Shown one piece after another: positions 25,832 through 34,385 of a stretch of 64,000 nt of DNA. How positions within the stretch are numbered: the stretch's first letter is position 1; every line of letters starts with the position of its first letter. The stretch comes from Bacteroides oleiciplenus YIT 12058. GTDB lineage: Bacteria; Bacteroidota; Bacteroidia; Bacteroidales; Bacteroidaceae. The stretch is from the NCBI RefSeq assembly GCF_000315485.1, contig NZ_JH992941.1, positions 868,001-932,000 of the forward strand, written 5' to 3'. The notes beneath the pieces were generated by a model that was given only the letters and a program-made list of their open reading frames with translations, had not been told where the DNA came from and searched no databases. Made by a program: the position numbers and the translations under genes.

Positions 25832-28309
25832 CTATTTGGCATGCAGCTTTTCTTCGAGCATCTTGATGAAATATCCACCCACCACCGAACGGGCCTGGAA
25901 TCCCCGTTGCTTCGGACTGTCGGTAAATACCCAATCGGACATAGGAATACGATCGGTTGTCTCATTCATAAAGCTATAGACCGGGTCGATAAAGCTCTCG
26001 AAAGTAGTCCTATCATTAGCCATGGTGGCTGTCCACATAATCCAATCGGTTTTAGTATATGTTTCACGGTTGTCGAGCGGCAGGCCATAACGGTTTTGTT
26101 TTGTCTGATAATATGCTAATTCTGTTTCAGCCACCTTTTCCGGGAAGATTTGCCAGTTCATCAGCTTATCCCACACCAGATTGTACTTCTGGCTCCAAGT
26201 GCCGGCCTTGTCAAATGTCAGGCGGTAGTGGTCACCATCATCTGCCATCTCCATCCACTTTGCGGCCATCTCTTTGGCCTTATTGGTATAGGCTTCAGCA
26301 ACCTCAGTCTTTCCCAACATATCAGCCAGATAACCATAAGAAGCAATAGCCAGTATAGCCTTGATGGAGAGGTTGGCATTATGAGCGAAATGTCCGGCAA
26401 AGTCATCGGTGCAGAGCTGGTTTTCCGGGTCCAGTCCATATTCTACCAGATAATCTGTCCAGGTAGTCAATGTATTCCAATGACGGTTGGCATAATCCGC
26501 ATTACCTTCTACGGCAGCAATGGCAGCAGTTACTATCAGCATATTACCGCTTTCTTCCACAGGCATATCGCCACCATAAGTTTGTCCGTTACCCTGCGGA
26601 TAAGTACCGATGTCATGGGCAGCAAAAGGTTTGGTCCATTTCCCACTTTCACTATAATAGAAGATATGGTTGAGCAAACCTTTGGCAAGTTCCGGATTAT
26701 AAAGCAAGTATAAAGGAGACGAAGGATACGTGATATCTACCGTTCCGATAGAACCGTTACTGAAATTCTCCTTGGAAAGGAACAACAATTCACCGTTGGG
26801 AGCTTCCACGAGTTTATGGGCAGCTATAGACTGGCGATAAGCCAATGCACAAAGTTCGGCATACTTGCGTCCGCCTACTGCGGTAGCATCTTCCATTAGT
26901 TTCTTATCAAAAGCAGCGCAGTCTTTCATCAGTTTCTGATATTCGTCCTTAGCTTTCAGGAACTGGGATGCAATCGTCTCTTTACCGGAACGATTCCAAT
27001 AAGGACGCAGGTTTTCACCGAAATATTGGATGGAATAAATATCATCATACCCCAGCATCAGGTAACCATCAGCTTTCTTTGTTTCACCCAACGAGCATAC
27101 CAAGACCAGTTTATCATAACCATCGGTGGCCGGAGCTTCCAGATTGTCCTTCAGGAATCCATTGCGCAATGCCTTACCGTCACCAATGCCGTATGTCGTA
27201 TTATCTTTCTTACCTGCCAGATAAAAATATCCCCAGTCAATCCGGACATCATCTCCCCTCTTTTTCAGAATCTCCTGACTTTGGCTTCCGGTACGCAAGA
27301 AGAGCAAATCACCTTCTTCAAAGCTGTCAGCCATAGATTTTTGATGAGCCACATCAATTGCCCATTGCGGAGAGGCTTCAAAATACAAGTCCACCTGGTG
27401 CTTCTTGCCATCTCTGGAAGAGACTTCATAAGAGAGATAATTGACCGGACGTGTCATCAAATCCAGATTATCCATAAAGAGAGGAGCCGTAAAGGTCAGA
27501 TTCAGATTGACCGATCCGCACGCAAAAGTGTAATAGGTCTGCATAGCTTGCACATCTACCGAAATCTGTTCAGCAGTCTGCTCAAAGAATTGATAATTCT
27601 CCTGTTCAACCATCAACCCAAAATCCAGCAAAGCATTTCCCACGCGATTGTAACAATAGGCAGCTATCAGGTTCTTCCCCTTTTTTAATGAAGCAGCCAC
27701 TTCATCGGAAAGTTTCAACTGTGCATGCTTCTTGCAGGCGTTACCCGTATCCACAACCTTGATACCATTAATATATATAATCACATCATCATCGTGTGAG
27801 TAATCCAGATATATGTTTCTGCCGGCCATATCTTCCTGAAGGTCTATAGTACGACGTACCCATATGTACTTCTCGCCCCACTGCGTCTTGGCAGTATGCT
27901 CATTTTCCATCGTTCCGAAAGCTGCTTTGCCTTCTTTCCAACGACTATCATCAAAAGCCATCGTTTGCCAGCCTTCAGCCGGTTGTGCCACTGTATACTT
28001 TCCCACCCAGTCTTCCTGTTCGGAGTTAGGGACTATGGTGCTCAACTCAAGTTCTTCCGCTCCCATGAAACGGTAAGTTTGTCCGTCCACCTTGGCAACA
28101 CCAATCAGAGGGAAATTCTTACCGGTCCAGTGTCTCACTGAGCCATCATATAAGTTATCTTGGAAAGCCCACGCGCTCGTATAAGGGTCAATGGTGACCA
28201 GCGGATAAGCAGGCGCACGTAGTTCATTTTTGGCATGCTGTTCAGGCTGAGGAGAAGTACACGCCGTCAAAGCAGCAATTCCTAACAATAGCGTCATTAA
28301 TCGTTTCAT
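25832..28309 (-). CDS. DUF4965/glutaminase-A-like lipoprotein, putative glycosidase
   Basis: An 825-residue lipoprotein (LTAC17). Its layout matches the DUF4964-DUF5127-DUF4965-DUF1793 proteins of Bacteroides annotated as glutaminase A-like: PLVTIDPYTSAWAF near 37, a jelly-roll insert resembling the GH2 sugar-binding domain (WVRRTIDLQEDMAGRNIYLDY, near 150-170), then a helical barrel with LFLSKENFSNGSIGTVDITYPSSPL and PFAAHDIGTYPQGNGQTYGG, and the WDKLMNWQIFP and YGLPLDNRETYTKTDW end motifs. The true activity of such PUL-borne members is uncertain; glycoside hydrolysis is more plausible here than glutamine hydrolysis. It is the first gene of the susCD operon, with a leader of about 150 nt. 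Confidence 0.85.
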   Translation of the reverse strand: MKRLMTLLLGIAALTACTSPQPEQHAKNELRAPAYPLVTIDPYTSAWAFQDNLYDGSVRHWTGKNFPLIGVAKVDGQTYRFMGAEELELSTIVPNSEQEDWVGKYTVAQPAEGWQTMAFDDSRWKEGKAAFGTMENEHTAKTQWGEKYIWVRRTIDLQEDMAGRNIYLDYSHDDDVIIYINGIKVVDTGNACKKHAQLKLSDEVAASLKKGKNLIAAYCYNRVGNALLDFGLMVEQENYQFFEQTAEQISVDVQAMQTYYTFACGSVNLNLTFTAPLFMDNLDLMTRPVNYLSYEVSSRDGKKHQVDLYFEASPQWAIDVAHQKSMADSFEEGDLLFLRTGSQSQEILKKRGDDVRIDWGYFYLAGKKDNTTYGIGDGKALRNGFLKDNLEAPATDGYDKLVLVCSLGETKKADGYLMLGYDDIYSIQYFGENLRPYWNRSGKETIASQFLKAKDEYQKLMKDCAAFDKKLMEDATAVGGRKYAELCALAYRQSIAAHKLVEAPNGELLFLSKENFSNGSIGTVDITYPSSPLYLLYNPELAKGLLNHIFYYSESGKWTKPFAAHDIGTYPQGNGQTYGGDMPVEESGNMLIVTAAIAAVEGNADYANRHWNTLTTWTDYLVEYGLDPENQLCTDDFAGHFAHNANLSIKAILAIASYGYLADMLGKTEVAEAYTNKAKEMAAKWMEMADDGDHYRLTFDKAGTWSQKYNLVWDKLMNWQIFPEKVAETELAYYQTKQNRYGLPLDNRETYTKTDWIMWTATMANDRTTFESFIDPVYSFMNETTDRIPMSDWVFTDSPKQRGFQARSVVGGYFIKMLEEKLHAK

Positions 28310-28461
28310 GATTTAAATGTTTTTCTTAGTTATTCATTATACTTCGGTATCTACATCTTGTCGGTACAGGAGCAATAAGGTTTCACATATCTTTTACATA
28401 AAAACTAATAAGAAAAGTATGAAATGTGTTTTCATATAAATTACGTGTTTTTATGTTGAGG

Positions 28462-28469
28462 CAAAAGTA
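28462..28469 (-). promoter_or_regulatory. -7 box of the region 1 susCD operon
   Basis: On the minus strand this reads TACTTTTG, matching TAnnTTTG. It lies 153 bp upstream of the ATG at 28309, predicting a leader of about 145 nt. Confidence 0.5.
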
Positions 28470-28724
28470 GAAAATTGGTAATATAACAAGTAAAAGAATA
28501 CATCCAATGCATGGAATAATCGCGTCAAAAGCGGTTTAAAGACCTGTTATTATACAATAATGTCTTTTTCCGAGACAATACTAAATTTTCGTAGAAACAT
28601 ATTCCTTTAACTATACCTATTTCTTCATTCACAACAAGAAGCCAACAAGTCCAGTCTTAACTAAAATGACAATTTAACATATGCAGGGAGAAAGATTTTC
28701 TACTCATATTAGAAGTAAATTCCG

Positions 28725-28798
28725 GAAGCTTTCGGAACGTATTGATAAAGCTTTAGTAACGTATTCATAAAGCTTACCGGACGTATTCCGAAAGCTTC
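28725..28798. repeat. Four-unit palindromic array, 22-bp period
   Basis: AAGCTT cores start at 28726, 28748, 28770 and 28792, each exactly 22 bp apart, separated by ACGTATT-containing spacers. The second core is extended as the palindrome TAAAGCTTTA. The outermost units are inverted copies: GAAGCTTTCGGAA at 28725-28737 and TTCCGAAAGCTTC at 28786-28798. The sequence is unrelated to the 12-kb array, but the layout is the same. Confidence 0.85.
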
Positions 28799-28932
28799 AA
28801 GAACAAACTGTTCATATATAAGCAATTACAGAAACACAGTTCACCCCTCACCCGCTATCTCCTATGGACAGGGAGATGGGAAAGATTAATGAAGTGGTGA
28901 ACCGGGAAATGAAGATATTTTTGAGAAGAATG

Positions 28933-29778
28933 CTAAAGAGCAAGAATCAGACGCGGATGGAACTCCGCTTCCAAAAGACTTCGCTGACGGGCGTCAGCTA
29001 TAAATAAACTGGTAGACAGCACCTCGCCTACGGCTCCATCCGCCGTGACGACTGCCACTTCTCTTTTCCCTTCTACCAGCTTTCCATTCTGAGGGTTGAT
29101 GATGTGTTTACGTTCGTGTGAATCGTTGCCCGAAGTCGTGAGACATTCATCGTGAAGAAGCAATTCCGGACGTTCTTTCTGCTGCGAGGCGGCGGCTTGT
29201 CCGAAGTCGACCTTCCACCCATCAGCCATAGGATGATGTCCTAAAGCCAATACAGAGCTATTTCCCATATTAATCAATGCATCTCCCACTTCATAGCGTT
29301 GCAGCAAATGCCGCGTCTTTTCTAAAGCATAGCCTTTCAGGAAACCGGAAAGGTTGATGGTTATCCCGGATTGCAGGAAAAAGAGGGTACGTTCCTGAGG
29401 TAACAGTTGAATACTGCGAATGGTATCGGATGTGTGATGAGCCGAATGGATGGTAACATCGAAGCATCCATCGGTCCGGGTATAACAGTCTACACAGAAA
29501 GTAAGCATATCATAAAGTTCCCGGCTGACCGGTTGCGGGCATGTAGCGGCAGTACGGTTCAGTCTGGCCAGTTCACTGTCCACATCGTAGTAGTTGGCCA
29601 TCTTTTCCAGACGGCACAACATTTCATGAACAGCATTGACCACAAGCATCAACGCCTCTTCGCCTTGCCTGCCGCACAGCACAATATCAACGCGCGTATG
29701 CATCGATGGAAACCATGCGTAAAGCAGTCCACCGTGGGCAGATGAAAACTTGTAAAGATGTTGAATTACATTCTGCAT
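28933..29778 (-). CDS. ApbE-like FAD:protein FMN transferase, short and leaderless
   Basis: A 281-residue protein with the ApbE motifs NLSGFLKGYALEK (143-155), ALINMGNSSVLALG (167-180), TTSGNDSHERKHIINPQNGK (214-233) and GEVLSTSLFIADA (251-263). ApbE enzymes attach FMN from FAD covalently to Thr or Ser of target proteins using Mg2+. Typical bacterial ApbE proteins are exported lipoproteins of about 330 residues; this one has no signal peptide or lipobox and would be cytoplasmic. The TSG motif reads TTSGND rather than the usual TSGDY, and the glycine-rich GGxxKGYA loop is NLSGFLKGYA. It follows the DUF1080 gene after a terminator-like hairpin. The target protein is unknown. Confidence 0.85.
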   Translation of the reverse strand: MQNVIQHLYKFSSAHGGLLYAWFPSMHTRVDIVLCGRQGEEALMLVVNAVHEMLCRLEKMANYYDVDSELARLNRTAATCPQPVSRELYDMLTFCVDCYTRTDGCFDVTIHSAHHTSDTIRSIQLLPQERTLFFLQSGITINLSGFLKGYALEKTRHLLQRYEVGDALINMGNSSVLALGHHPMADGWKVDFGQAAASQQKERPELLLHDECLTTSGNDSHERKHIINPQNGKLVEGKREVAVVTADGAVGEVLSTSLFIADARQRSLLEAEFHPRLILAL

Positions 29779-29808
29779 TTCTTAAGTTAGCGTTTCTTTG
29801 AGAAAAGC

Positions 29809-29846
29809 GAAAAGGCAAGCTACAAATACCTGCAACTTGCCTTTTC
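29809..29846 (-). terminator. Hairpin between DUF1080 and ApbE genes
   Basis: GAAAAGGCAAG (29809-29819) and CTTGCCTTTTC (29836-29846) form a perfect 11-bp stem with a 16-nt loop. On the minus strand it is followed by the pyrimidine-rich run GCTTTTCTC. It lies 17 bp after the DUF1080 stop and would end or weaken transcription before apbE. Confidence 0.65.
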
Positions 29847-29862
29847 TAAGACATAATAATAA

Positions 29863-31203
29863 TTACAATTCTTTGATCTTTATATTCTTAAACCAAACTT
29901 CATCTCCATGATCTTGCAGAAGGATGTTGCCCGATTCCCAATTACCGAAGTTGGGCCAATCTCTGTACTTACTATAAGCAACCAGTGCATCCCACATTTC
30001 GTTCTGGCGTGTGTACTCAATGAGCTTCACACCGTTCAGCCAATGCTCTACATGATTGCCTTTCACAACAATCATAGCTGTATTGAAATCTTTCTTATTG
30101 AAAGGTTTGTCTGCCGGAGCAGGGATCAGATCGTAAAGCGAACCCAGTTTACGGTTGCCCTTCACACCCAATTTAGCATCGGGATGCTTGTCATCATCAA
30201 GAATCTGGAACTCACAACCGATAGCAGAACCGGCTCCCTTATTCATATCCGGGCTAACGAAGTATTTTACACCACTATTGGCACCTTCAGTGATTTTGAA
30301 GTCTACCTTCAGGATGAAGTTCTTGTATTTCTTAGTTGTTACAATGTCACCACCGTTGGCAGCCTCTGCACCGCCGCTCTTCATCACTTTCAGAATACCG
30401 TCTTCCATCTTCCAGCCTTTTTCAGGGAAAGAATTCAGTCTTGCTCCTCTCCAGCCTTCAGAGGTCTTGCCATCCCAAAGGAGTGCCCAGCCTTCTTTTG
30501 CTTCGTTCGGAGAGATTGTGTTAGCTATTACATTAATTTCCGGTGCTTTCTGGGCAGTCTGATAACGTTCTACGTCCGTAGTACAGATACGGATGTTTTT
30601 CCAACTAACAGTTTTGCCTTCATCGGCAGCATTACCAATGGCATGCACTTGCAGGGCGATAAAGCCAACAGGAGTCATATCATCCCAGATGTTAGCACAG
30701 GGCACTCCGTTAATCCAAGTAGCGATAGAATTACCTACAGCTTCGATGCGTGCCTTGTTCCACTGATTGTTTTTGAAAGCTGTTTTAGCAGCCGGATTCT
30801 GTGTCAAAGGATAAAGCCAATTGCGACGGGCCTCGTCATAGATGCCACCCGACCATGCACGCTTTGAAGGGTCTATTTCAAACTGATAGCCATGTACACG
30901 GCCTTTCTGATAGTCCTTCTTGCTTTCACTACGCAATTGTACGCCTGAGTTCAGTCCATCATCTATCTTAAAATCGAACTCCAGGATAAAGTCACCATAC
31001 ACTTTCTTTGTAGCCAGGAAAGTGTTAGGAGTATTCATCTTAGAAACGCCTACAATGGCGCCGTCCACTACTTTATATTCGGCCTTACCGTTCAGCTTCT
31101 TCCAGCCGTTCAGGTTCTTGCCATTGAAAAGAGGCTCCCAGTTCTGTGCCGAAACCACAGATGCACAAAACAGAAGCAAAAGCAATAAATAATTCTTCTT
31201 CAT
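29863..31203 (-). CDS. Tandem DUF1080 (3-keto-disaccharide hydrolase family) protein
   Basis: A 446-residue exported protein (signal 1-20) with two DUF1080/PF06439 concanavalin-like domains. Domain 1 is about 21-208: [35 protein letters not shown] and GYQFEID. Domain 2 is about 238-446: [35 protein letters not shown] and [14 protein letters not shown]. Characterised members act on glycosides first oxidised to the 3-keto form, cleaving the bond by elimination or hydrolysis. It lies 31 bp downstream of a Tat-exported Gfo/Idh/MocA oxidoreductase, the expected partner. Two non-identical domains in one chain could provide successive elimination and hydration, or two specificities. Confidence 0.9.
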   Translation of the reverse strand: MKKNYLLLLLLFCASVVSAQNWEPLFNGKNLNGWKKLNGKAEYKVVDGAIVGVSKMNTPNTFLATKKVYGDFILEFDFKIDDGLNSGVQLRSESKKDYQKGRVHGYQFEIDPSKRAWSGGIYDEARRNWLYPLTQNPAAKTAFKNNQWNKARIEAVGNSIATWINGVPCANIWDDMTPVGFIALQVHAIGNAADEGKTVSWKNIRICTTDVERYQTAQKAPEINVIANTISPNEAKEGWALLWDGKTSEGWRGARLNSFPEKGWKMEDGILKVMKSGGAEAANGGDIVTTKKYKNFILKVDFKITEGANSGVKYFVSPDMNKGAGSAIGCEFQILDDDKHPDAKLGVKGNRKLGSLYDLIPAPADKPFNKKDFNTAMIVVKGNHVEHWLNGVKLIEYTRQNEMWDALVAYSKYRDWPNFGNWESGNILLQDHGDEVWFKNIKIKEL

Positions 31204-31233
31204 ATTGATATTTCTTTTATTGATTGTGTAATA

Positions 31234-32652
31234 TTATAGTTTATAGAACTCATCCCATCCCTTACGTGGAGGCACCGAAGTCAACATCGCATTGGCAAAT
31301 GCATTATTGGTAATCTGCTTCGTGCGGGGATCAAAGAATAATTGTGTATTGAGGCGTTGTGCCATTACTCCCAATGAGAAGACCTGTCCCAACACACCGT
31401 TTATTTCAAACGGAGAACGGGTCTTTTCCTGTCCCATACAAGCCAGCAGGAAGTTTTCGAAGTGGTTGGACGGGCTCTTGGGTACTTCCGGCAACTTATC
31501 GGCCATTTCTTTCGCTCTTTCCTCCGGTATGATGGAAAGTGTGCTGCCATGAGTTCCACCCTTGAAAGTCAGGTCCTTTGTATAAATAATCTTTCCGGGA
31601 TTCAACTTAGCAGCCGGTGCGTCTCCCTGATTCGTTGCAGGAATATTAGGATCCAGTCCGGATACGCCATAACCAGCAGGAATAGGAGGAAGATTGTCCA
31701 AACCGTCATACCAGGTAATGTCAACCGGCGGCATGCCCTTACGTTGCGGGAAGCGGAACAGAATGGTGGAAGAGTAAGGGAAGAAATAATCATTGTGTCC
31801 GTTGGCATATTGCATCGTTATTTCATACGGCAATCCCAGCTCAAGGAATTCGTGAACTGTATCCAGAATATGTGCACCCCAGTCGCCCAGACAGCCCATT
31901 CCGAAGTCGTACCAACAACGCCACTGACCCAGATGATAATCCTTGTTATATTCATGGTAAGGAGTGACTCCTAACCAAGTATCCCAATCCATATCCTTTG
32001 GCAGTTGTTGTCCCGAAGGGAATTTATAGATATTCGTATCCCACTTATGCCAGCGGCGAGGATTGTTCATATGTGCCGTCACGGCCGTCACATCCTTGAT
32101 GATGCCGGCGTCCATCCATGCCTTGAACTGGAAGTAGTTAGCCTCCGAGTGTCCCTGGTTGCCCACCTGTGTAGCCAAGTTGGGACGTTTCAGCGCAGCC
32201 TGCATCAACAGTTCGCCTTCATAGAAGGTACGTGCCAAGGGTTTTTCCACATACACATGCTTGCCTGAGGCCAGCGCCAGCATGCTGATGGGGAAATGAG
32301 AATGGTCGGGCGTTGCTATGGCTACCGCATCGAAATCATTGCCTGCCTTGTCAAACATCTGGCGGAAATCGCGAAAACGCTTTGCCTTAGGATACAGGTT
32401 CATTACTTTCTGAGTATGGGGAGCTCCCATATCAACATCGCACAGAGCCACTACTTCGACCATACCGGTACGTGCAAAATCACCAATGATTTGTTCGCCA
32501 CGGTTTCCAATGCCTATATAGGCAATCTTTACTTTATCTGTCACTTTTCTTTGCGAGGCAAAAGCTGGAGCGCCCAGTATGTCACCGGCACCGAATGCCA
32601 GTCCGGCGGAAGCCATGGTCATGGTCTTCAAAAAATCTCTTCGTGTTGTCAT
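31234..32652 (-). CDS. Tat-exported Gfo/Idh/MocA family oxidoreductase
   Basis: A 472-residue protein with a twin-arginine leader (TRRDFLK at 3-9, then a hydrophobic stretch to GAPAFA near 32). The Rossmann motif is YIGIGNRGEQ (GIGNRG 47-52), and HVYVEKPLA (132-140) holds the conserved Lys of the EKP motif. GQWRCWYDFGMGCLGDWGAHILDTVHEF matches exported Bacteroidota members. Tat export fits folding in the cytoplasm around a tightly held NAD(P). Family relatives oxidise glycosides at C3. It lies 41 bp after the two-helix membrane protein and 31 bp before the DUF1080 gene, so the pair likely forms an oxidise-then-cleave pathway. How the cofactor is re-oxidised in the periplasm is not evident. 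Confidence 0.92.
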   Translation of the reverse strand: MTTRRDFLKTMTMASAGLAFGAGDILGAPAFASQRKVTDKVKIAYIGIGNRGEQIIGDFARTGMVEVVALCDVDMGAPHTQKVMNLYPKAKRFRDFRQMFDKAGNDFDAVAIATPDHSHFPISMLALASGKHVYVEKPLARTFYEGELLMQAALKRPNLATQVGNQGHSEANYFQFKAWMDAGIIKDVTAVTAHMNNPRRWHKWDTNIYKFPSGQQLPKDMDWDTWLGVTPYHEYNKDYHLGQWRCWYDFGMGCLGDWGAHILDTVHEFLELGLPYEITMQYANGHNDYFFPYSSTILFRFPQRKGMPPVDITWYDGLDNLPPIPAGYGVSGLDPNIPATNQGDAPAAKLNPGKIIYTKDLTFKGGTHGSTLSIIPEERAKEMADKLPEVPKSPSNHFENFLLACMGQEKTRSPFEINGVLGQVFSLGVMAQRLNTQLFFDPRTKQITNNAFANAMLTSVPPRKGWDEFYKL

Positions 32653-32693
32653 ATTCCAAGGGTATTAATTAAGTTACTGAATTTCATTTATTA

Positions 32694-32942
32694 TTATATT
32701 TCGTTCTTCTTCTTTAGAAACAGATTCCTTATTCCATAGAACAGAATGCGCAGAACAGTCCAAAAAACATAAAGCACACACGAAAATGCGAGGACATAGA
32801 AAATAGAGGTCAGCATTTCCGAGAAAGGAGTCTTATAGGAGATTATCGCATACAGGTTTGCCAAATTGCCTATAATAAAGCATGCCAGTAAGGTAAGCAA
32901 TTCTATTTTCTTCCGGCGGGCGGTAATGATTGTGTTTTTCAT
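32694..32942 (-). CDS. Two-helix inner-membrane miniprotein
   Basis: An 82-residue protein. A basic N-terminus (TARRKKIE) precedes hydrophobic helices at about 15-35 (LLTLLACFIIGNLANLYAII) and 43-70 (LTSIFYVLAFSCVLYVFWTV), ending in KKKNEI. The positive ends suggest both termini are cytoplasmic. Its ATG overlaps the stop of the upstream oxidoreductase as ATGA (32939-32942), so it is translationally coupled. It was not recognised as a named family. The position between two Tat-exported dehydrogenases suggests a membrane partner, for example for docking or electron disposal, but nothing in the sequence shows cofactor-binding residues. Confidence 0.75.
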   Translation of the reverse strand: MKNTIITARRKKIELLTLLACFIIGNLANLYAIISYKTPFSEMLTSIFYVLAFSCVLYVFWTVLRILFYGIRNLFLKKKNEI

Positions 32943-34231
32943 ACGGCTTCAGGTGTTTTAGCTTGATGGTTCAGATAGTTTATTTTATATTCATCAGGGA
33001 AATAAAGTACCCGCTCTTCCTGCAAAGCCTGATCACCCAACAAGCAAAGCATACTTGCATAATAACCCTCTTCGGCTATGCGCTTCGGCTGCTTACGAGT
33101 TATGACAGCCTCAACAAAAGCTTCCAACAATAAAGAAGTACCGTCCGACTTGGGCCGTTCTCCCAAAATAAATTCCCCCTTGTTTTCATTGGCAGTTTCC
33201 GGCGCCCAGCTTGTTCCGGCAAAGGGCAGGGAATCAAATACCTTATTCTCCCAATCGTTAATCATCTGCAGGAATCCGGGTGCAGGAGGCACACTCTCAA
33301 AATAATATTTACCTTTTTCCGGTTCTACTGTTCCCAGACTACCCATGATTTGTTCTTCCAAACCATAGAACTTATTAGATATGACAGAATCGAATGTCAT
33401 TTTCACTCCGTCATCAAATACATAAATACAACTTACATTGTCATATACTTCGCGACCGTCTTTCCAGTAAGTGATGGCTCCATGTCCCATCACCTTCTCA
33501 GGAAGCTTTTGCAACGCCCAACTTCCTATCTGCAATTGATGGCAAGCTAATTCGGTCATCAATCCTTTGGAATATTCGCGATACAGACGCCAGTTAATCT
33601 GACGTTCCAAGTCAGGCGAAGGTACTTCCCGCCTCCAGTCCCCGTTCCGGTTCCAGAAAGTACGGATGGCACCTATTTCACCAAATGTACCTGCATGAAT
33701 CATCTCCATAGTCTTGATATATCGCGGATCGAAAAGGCGTTGTTGTCCGGTGAAAAATATCTTGCCCGTGCTGATGTGCTTACTATAAATGCGGTAACAC
33801 TCTTCCATTGTAAAGCCTATTGTTTTCTCACAGAACACATGTTTGCCGGCATCAAAAGCATCCAGCACAATCTGACAATGGGAATTAAGGGGAGTAGCTA
33901 CCAATACTGCATCAATTGTTTTATCTTCCAGTATCTTCCGGTAGTCTTTATAGACCTTTGCTTTGGGAGCCAGTTTCAACCCTTCGTCAATGGAAGGTTG
34001 GTAGATATCGCACAATGCCACAATATCCACTTTAGGATTCTGAATCAGAAAACTCATCAGGAAACGCCCTCTCGACCCGGGACCGATAATTGCCAAACGA
34101 CATTTCTCGTTAGACGTTTCCACTACTTCCGAAAAAGCAGAAAGCCAAGGGCTGGCTGACAATAGCACCCCGGCCCCAAGCACTCCCATATTTTTCAGAA
34201 ACTCTCTTCTGCTGATTAATGTATTTTTCAT
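32939..34231 (-). CDS. Tat-exported Gfo/Idh/MocA family oxidoreductase (second)
   Basis: A 430-residue protein with a twin-arginine leader (SRREFLK at 7-13, hydrophobic to about 33). The Rossmann motif is LAIIGPGSRGRFL (GPGSRG 50-55). The EKP motif reads HVFCEKTIGF, with Lys136 kept but Thr in place of Pro. FFTGQQRLFDPRYIK and ELACHQLQIGSWALQKLP match the Gfo/Idh/MocA C-terminal sheet domain. It is the first gene of the oxidative cassette, 77 bp after a -7 box, and overlaps the membrane miniprotein by 4 bp. It is clearly diverged from the enzyme at 31234, so a different substrate or reaction step (for example re-reduction after cleavage) is likely. Confidence 0.92.
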   Translation of the reverse strand: MKNTLISRREFLKNMGVLGAGVLLSASPWLSAFSEVVETSNEKCRLAIIGPGSRGRFLMSFLIQNPKVDIVALCDIYQPSIDEGLKLAPKAKVYKDYRKILEDKTIDAVLVATPLNSHCQIVLDAFDAGKHVFCEKTIGFTMEECYRIYSKHISTGKIFFTGQQRLFDPRYIKTMEMIHAGTFGEIGAIRTFWNRNGDWRREVPSPDLERQINWRLYREYSKGLMTELACHQLQIGSWALQKLPEKVMGHGAITYWKDGREVYDNVSCIYVFDDGVKMTFDSVISNKFYGLEEQIMGSLGTVEPEKGKYYFESVPPAPGFLQMINDWENKVFDSLPFAGTSWAPETANENKGEFILGERPKSDGTSLLLEAFVEAVITRKQPKRIAEEGYYASMLCLLGDQALQEERVLYFPDEYKINYLNHQAKTPEAV

Positions 34232-34307
34232 AATATGAACTTTAAAATAAAAACCGACTATACCCCTGCTTTTCTTTCAAGACGGAATAGCCACATAAAA
34301 TAACCCC

Positions 34308-34315
34308 CAAAATTA
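34308..34315 (-). promoter_or_regulatory. -7 box of the oxidoreductase-DUF1080 operon
   Basis: On the minus strand this reads TAATTTTG, matching TAnnTTTG, 77 bp before the ATG at 34231 and just after the HTCS2 stop at 34386. It implies that the oxidative cassette has its own promoter. Confidence 0.5.
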
Positions 34316-34385
34316 GCGAAATTTTGAAACATAGAGTATAAATATCCACTCAAACAATATAAAAATCGTTCCAAACTCCCCTATT

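Larger units (their letters stand above)
28310..28932. other. Noncoding gap upstream of the susCD operon
   Basis: A 623-bp gap with no credible ORF. From left to right it holds the leader of the DUF4965 operon, its -7 box (28462-28469), an AT-rich stretch, a 22-bp-period palindromic array (28725-28798) and, just after the ApbE stop, a nested pair of short inverted repeats (GTTCACC 28839-28845 with GGTGAAC 28896-28902, enclosing ATCTCC/GGAGAT) that may end the ApbE transcript. Confidence 0.75.

Noticed and set aside
25832..28309. True glutaminase
   Set aside because: Similarity to glutaminase A is fold-level; a lipoprotein heading a susCD operon is more likely a glycan enzyme, so no glutaminase function is claimed.
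28310..28932. Invertible (phase-variable) promoter
   Set aside because: The inverted repeats here are arrays of short palindromes that do not flank the predicted promoter, and no invertase gene is nearby.
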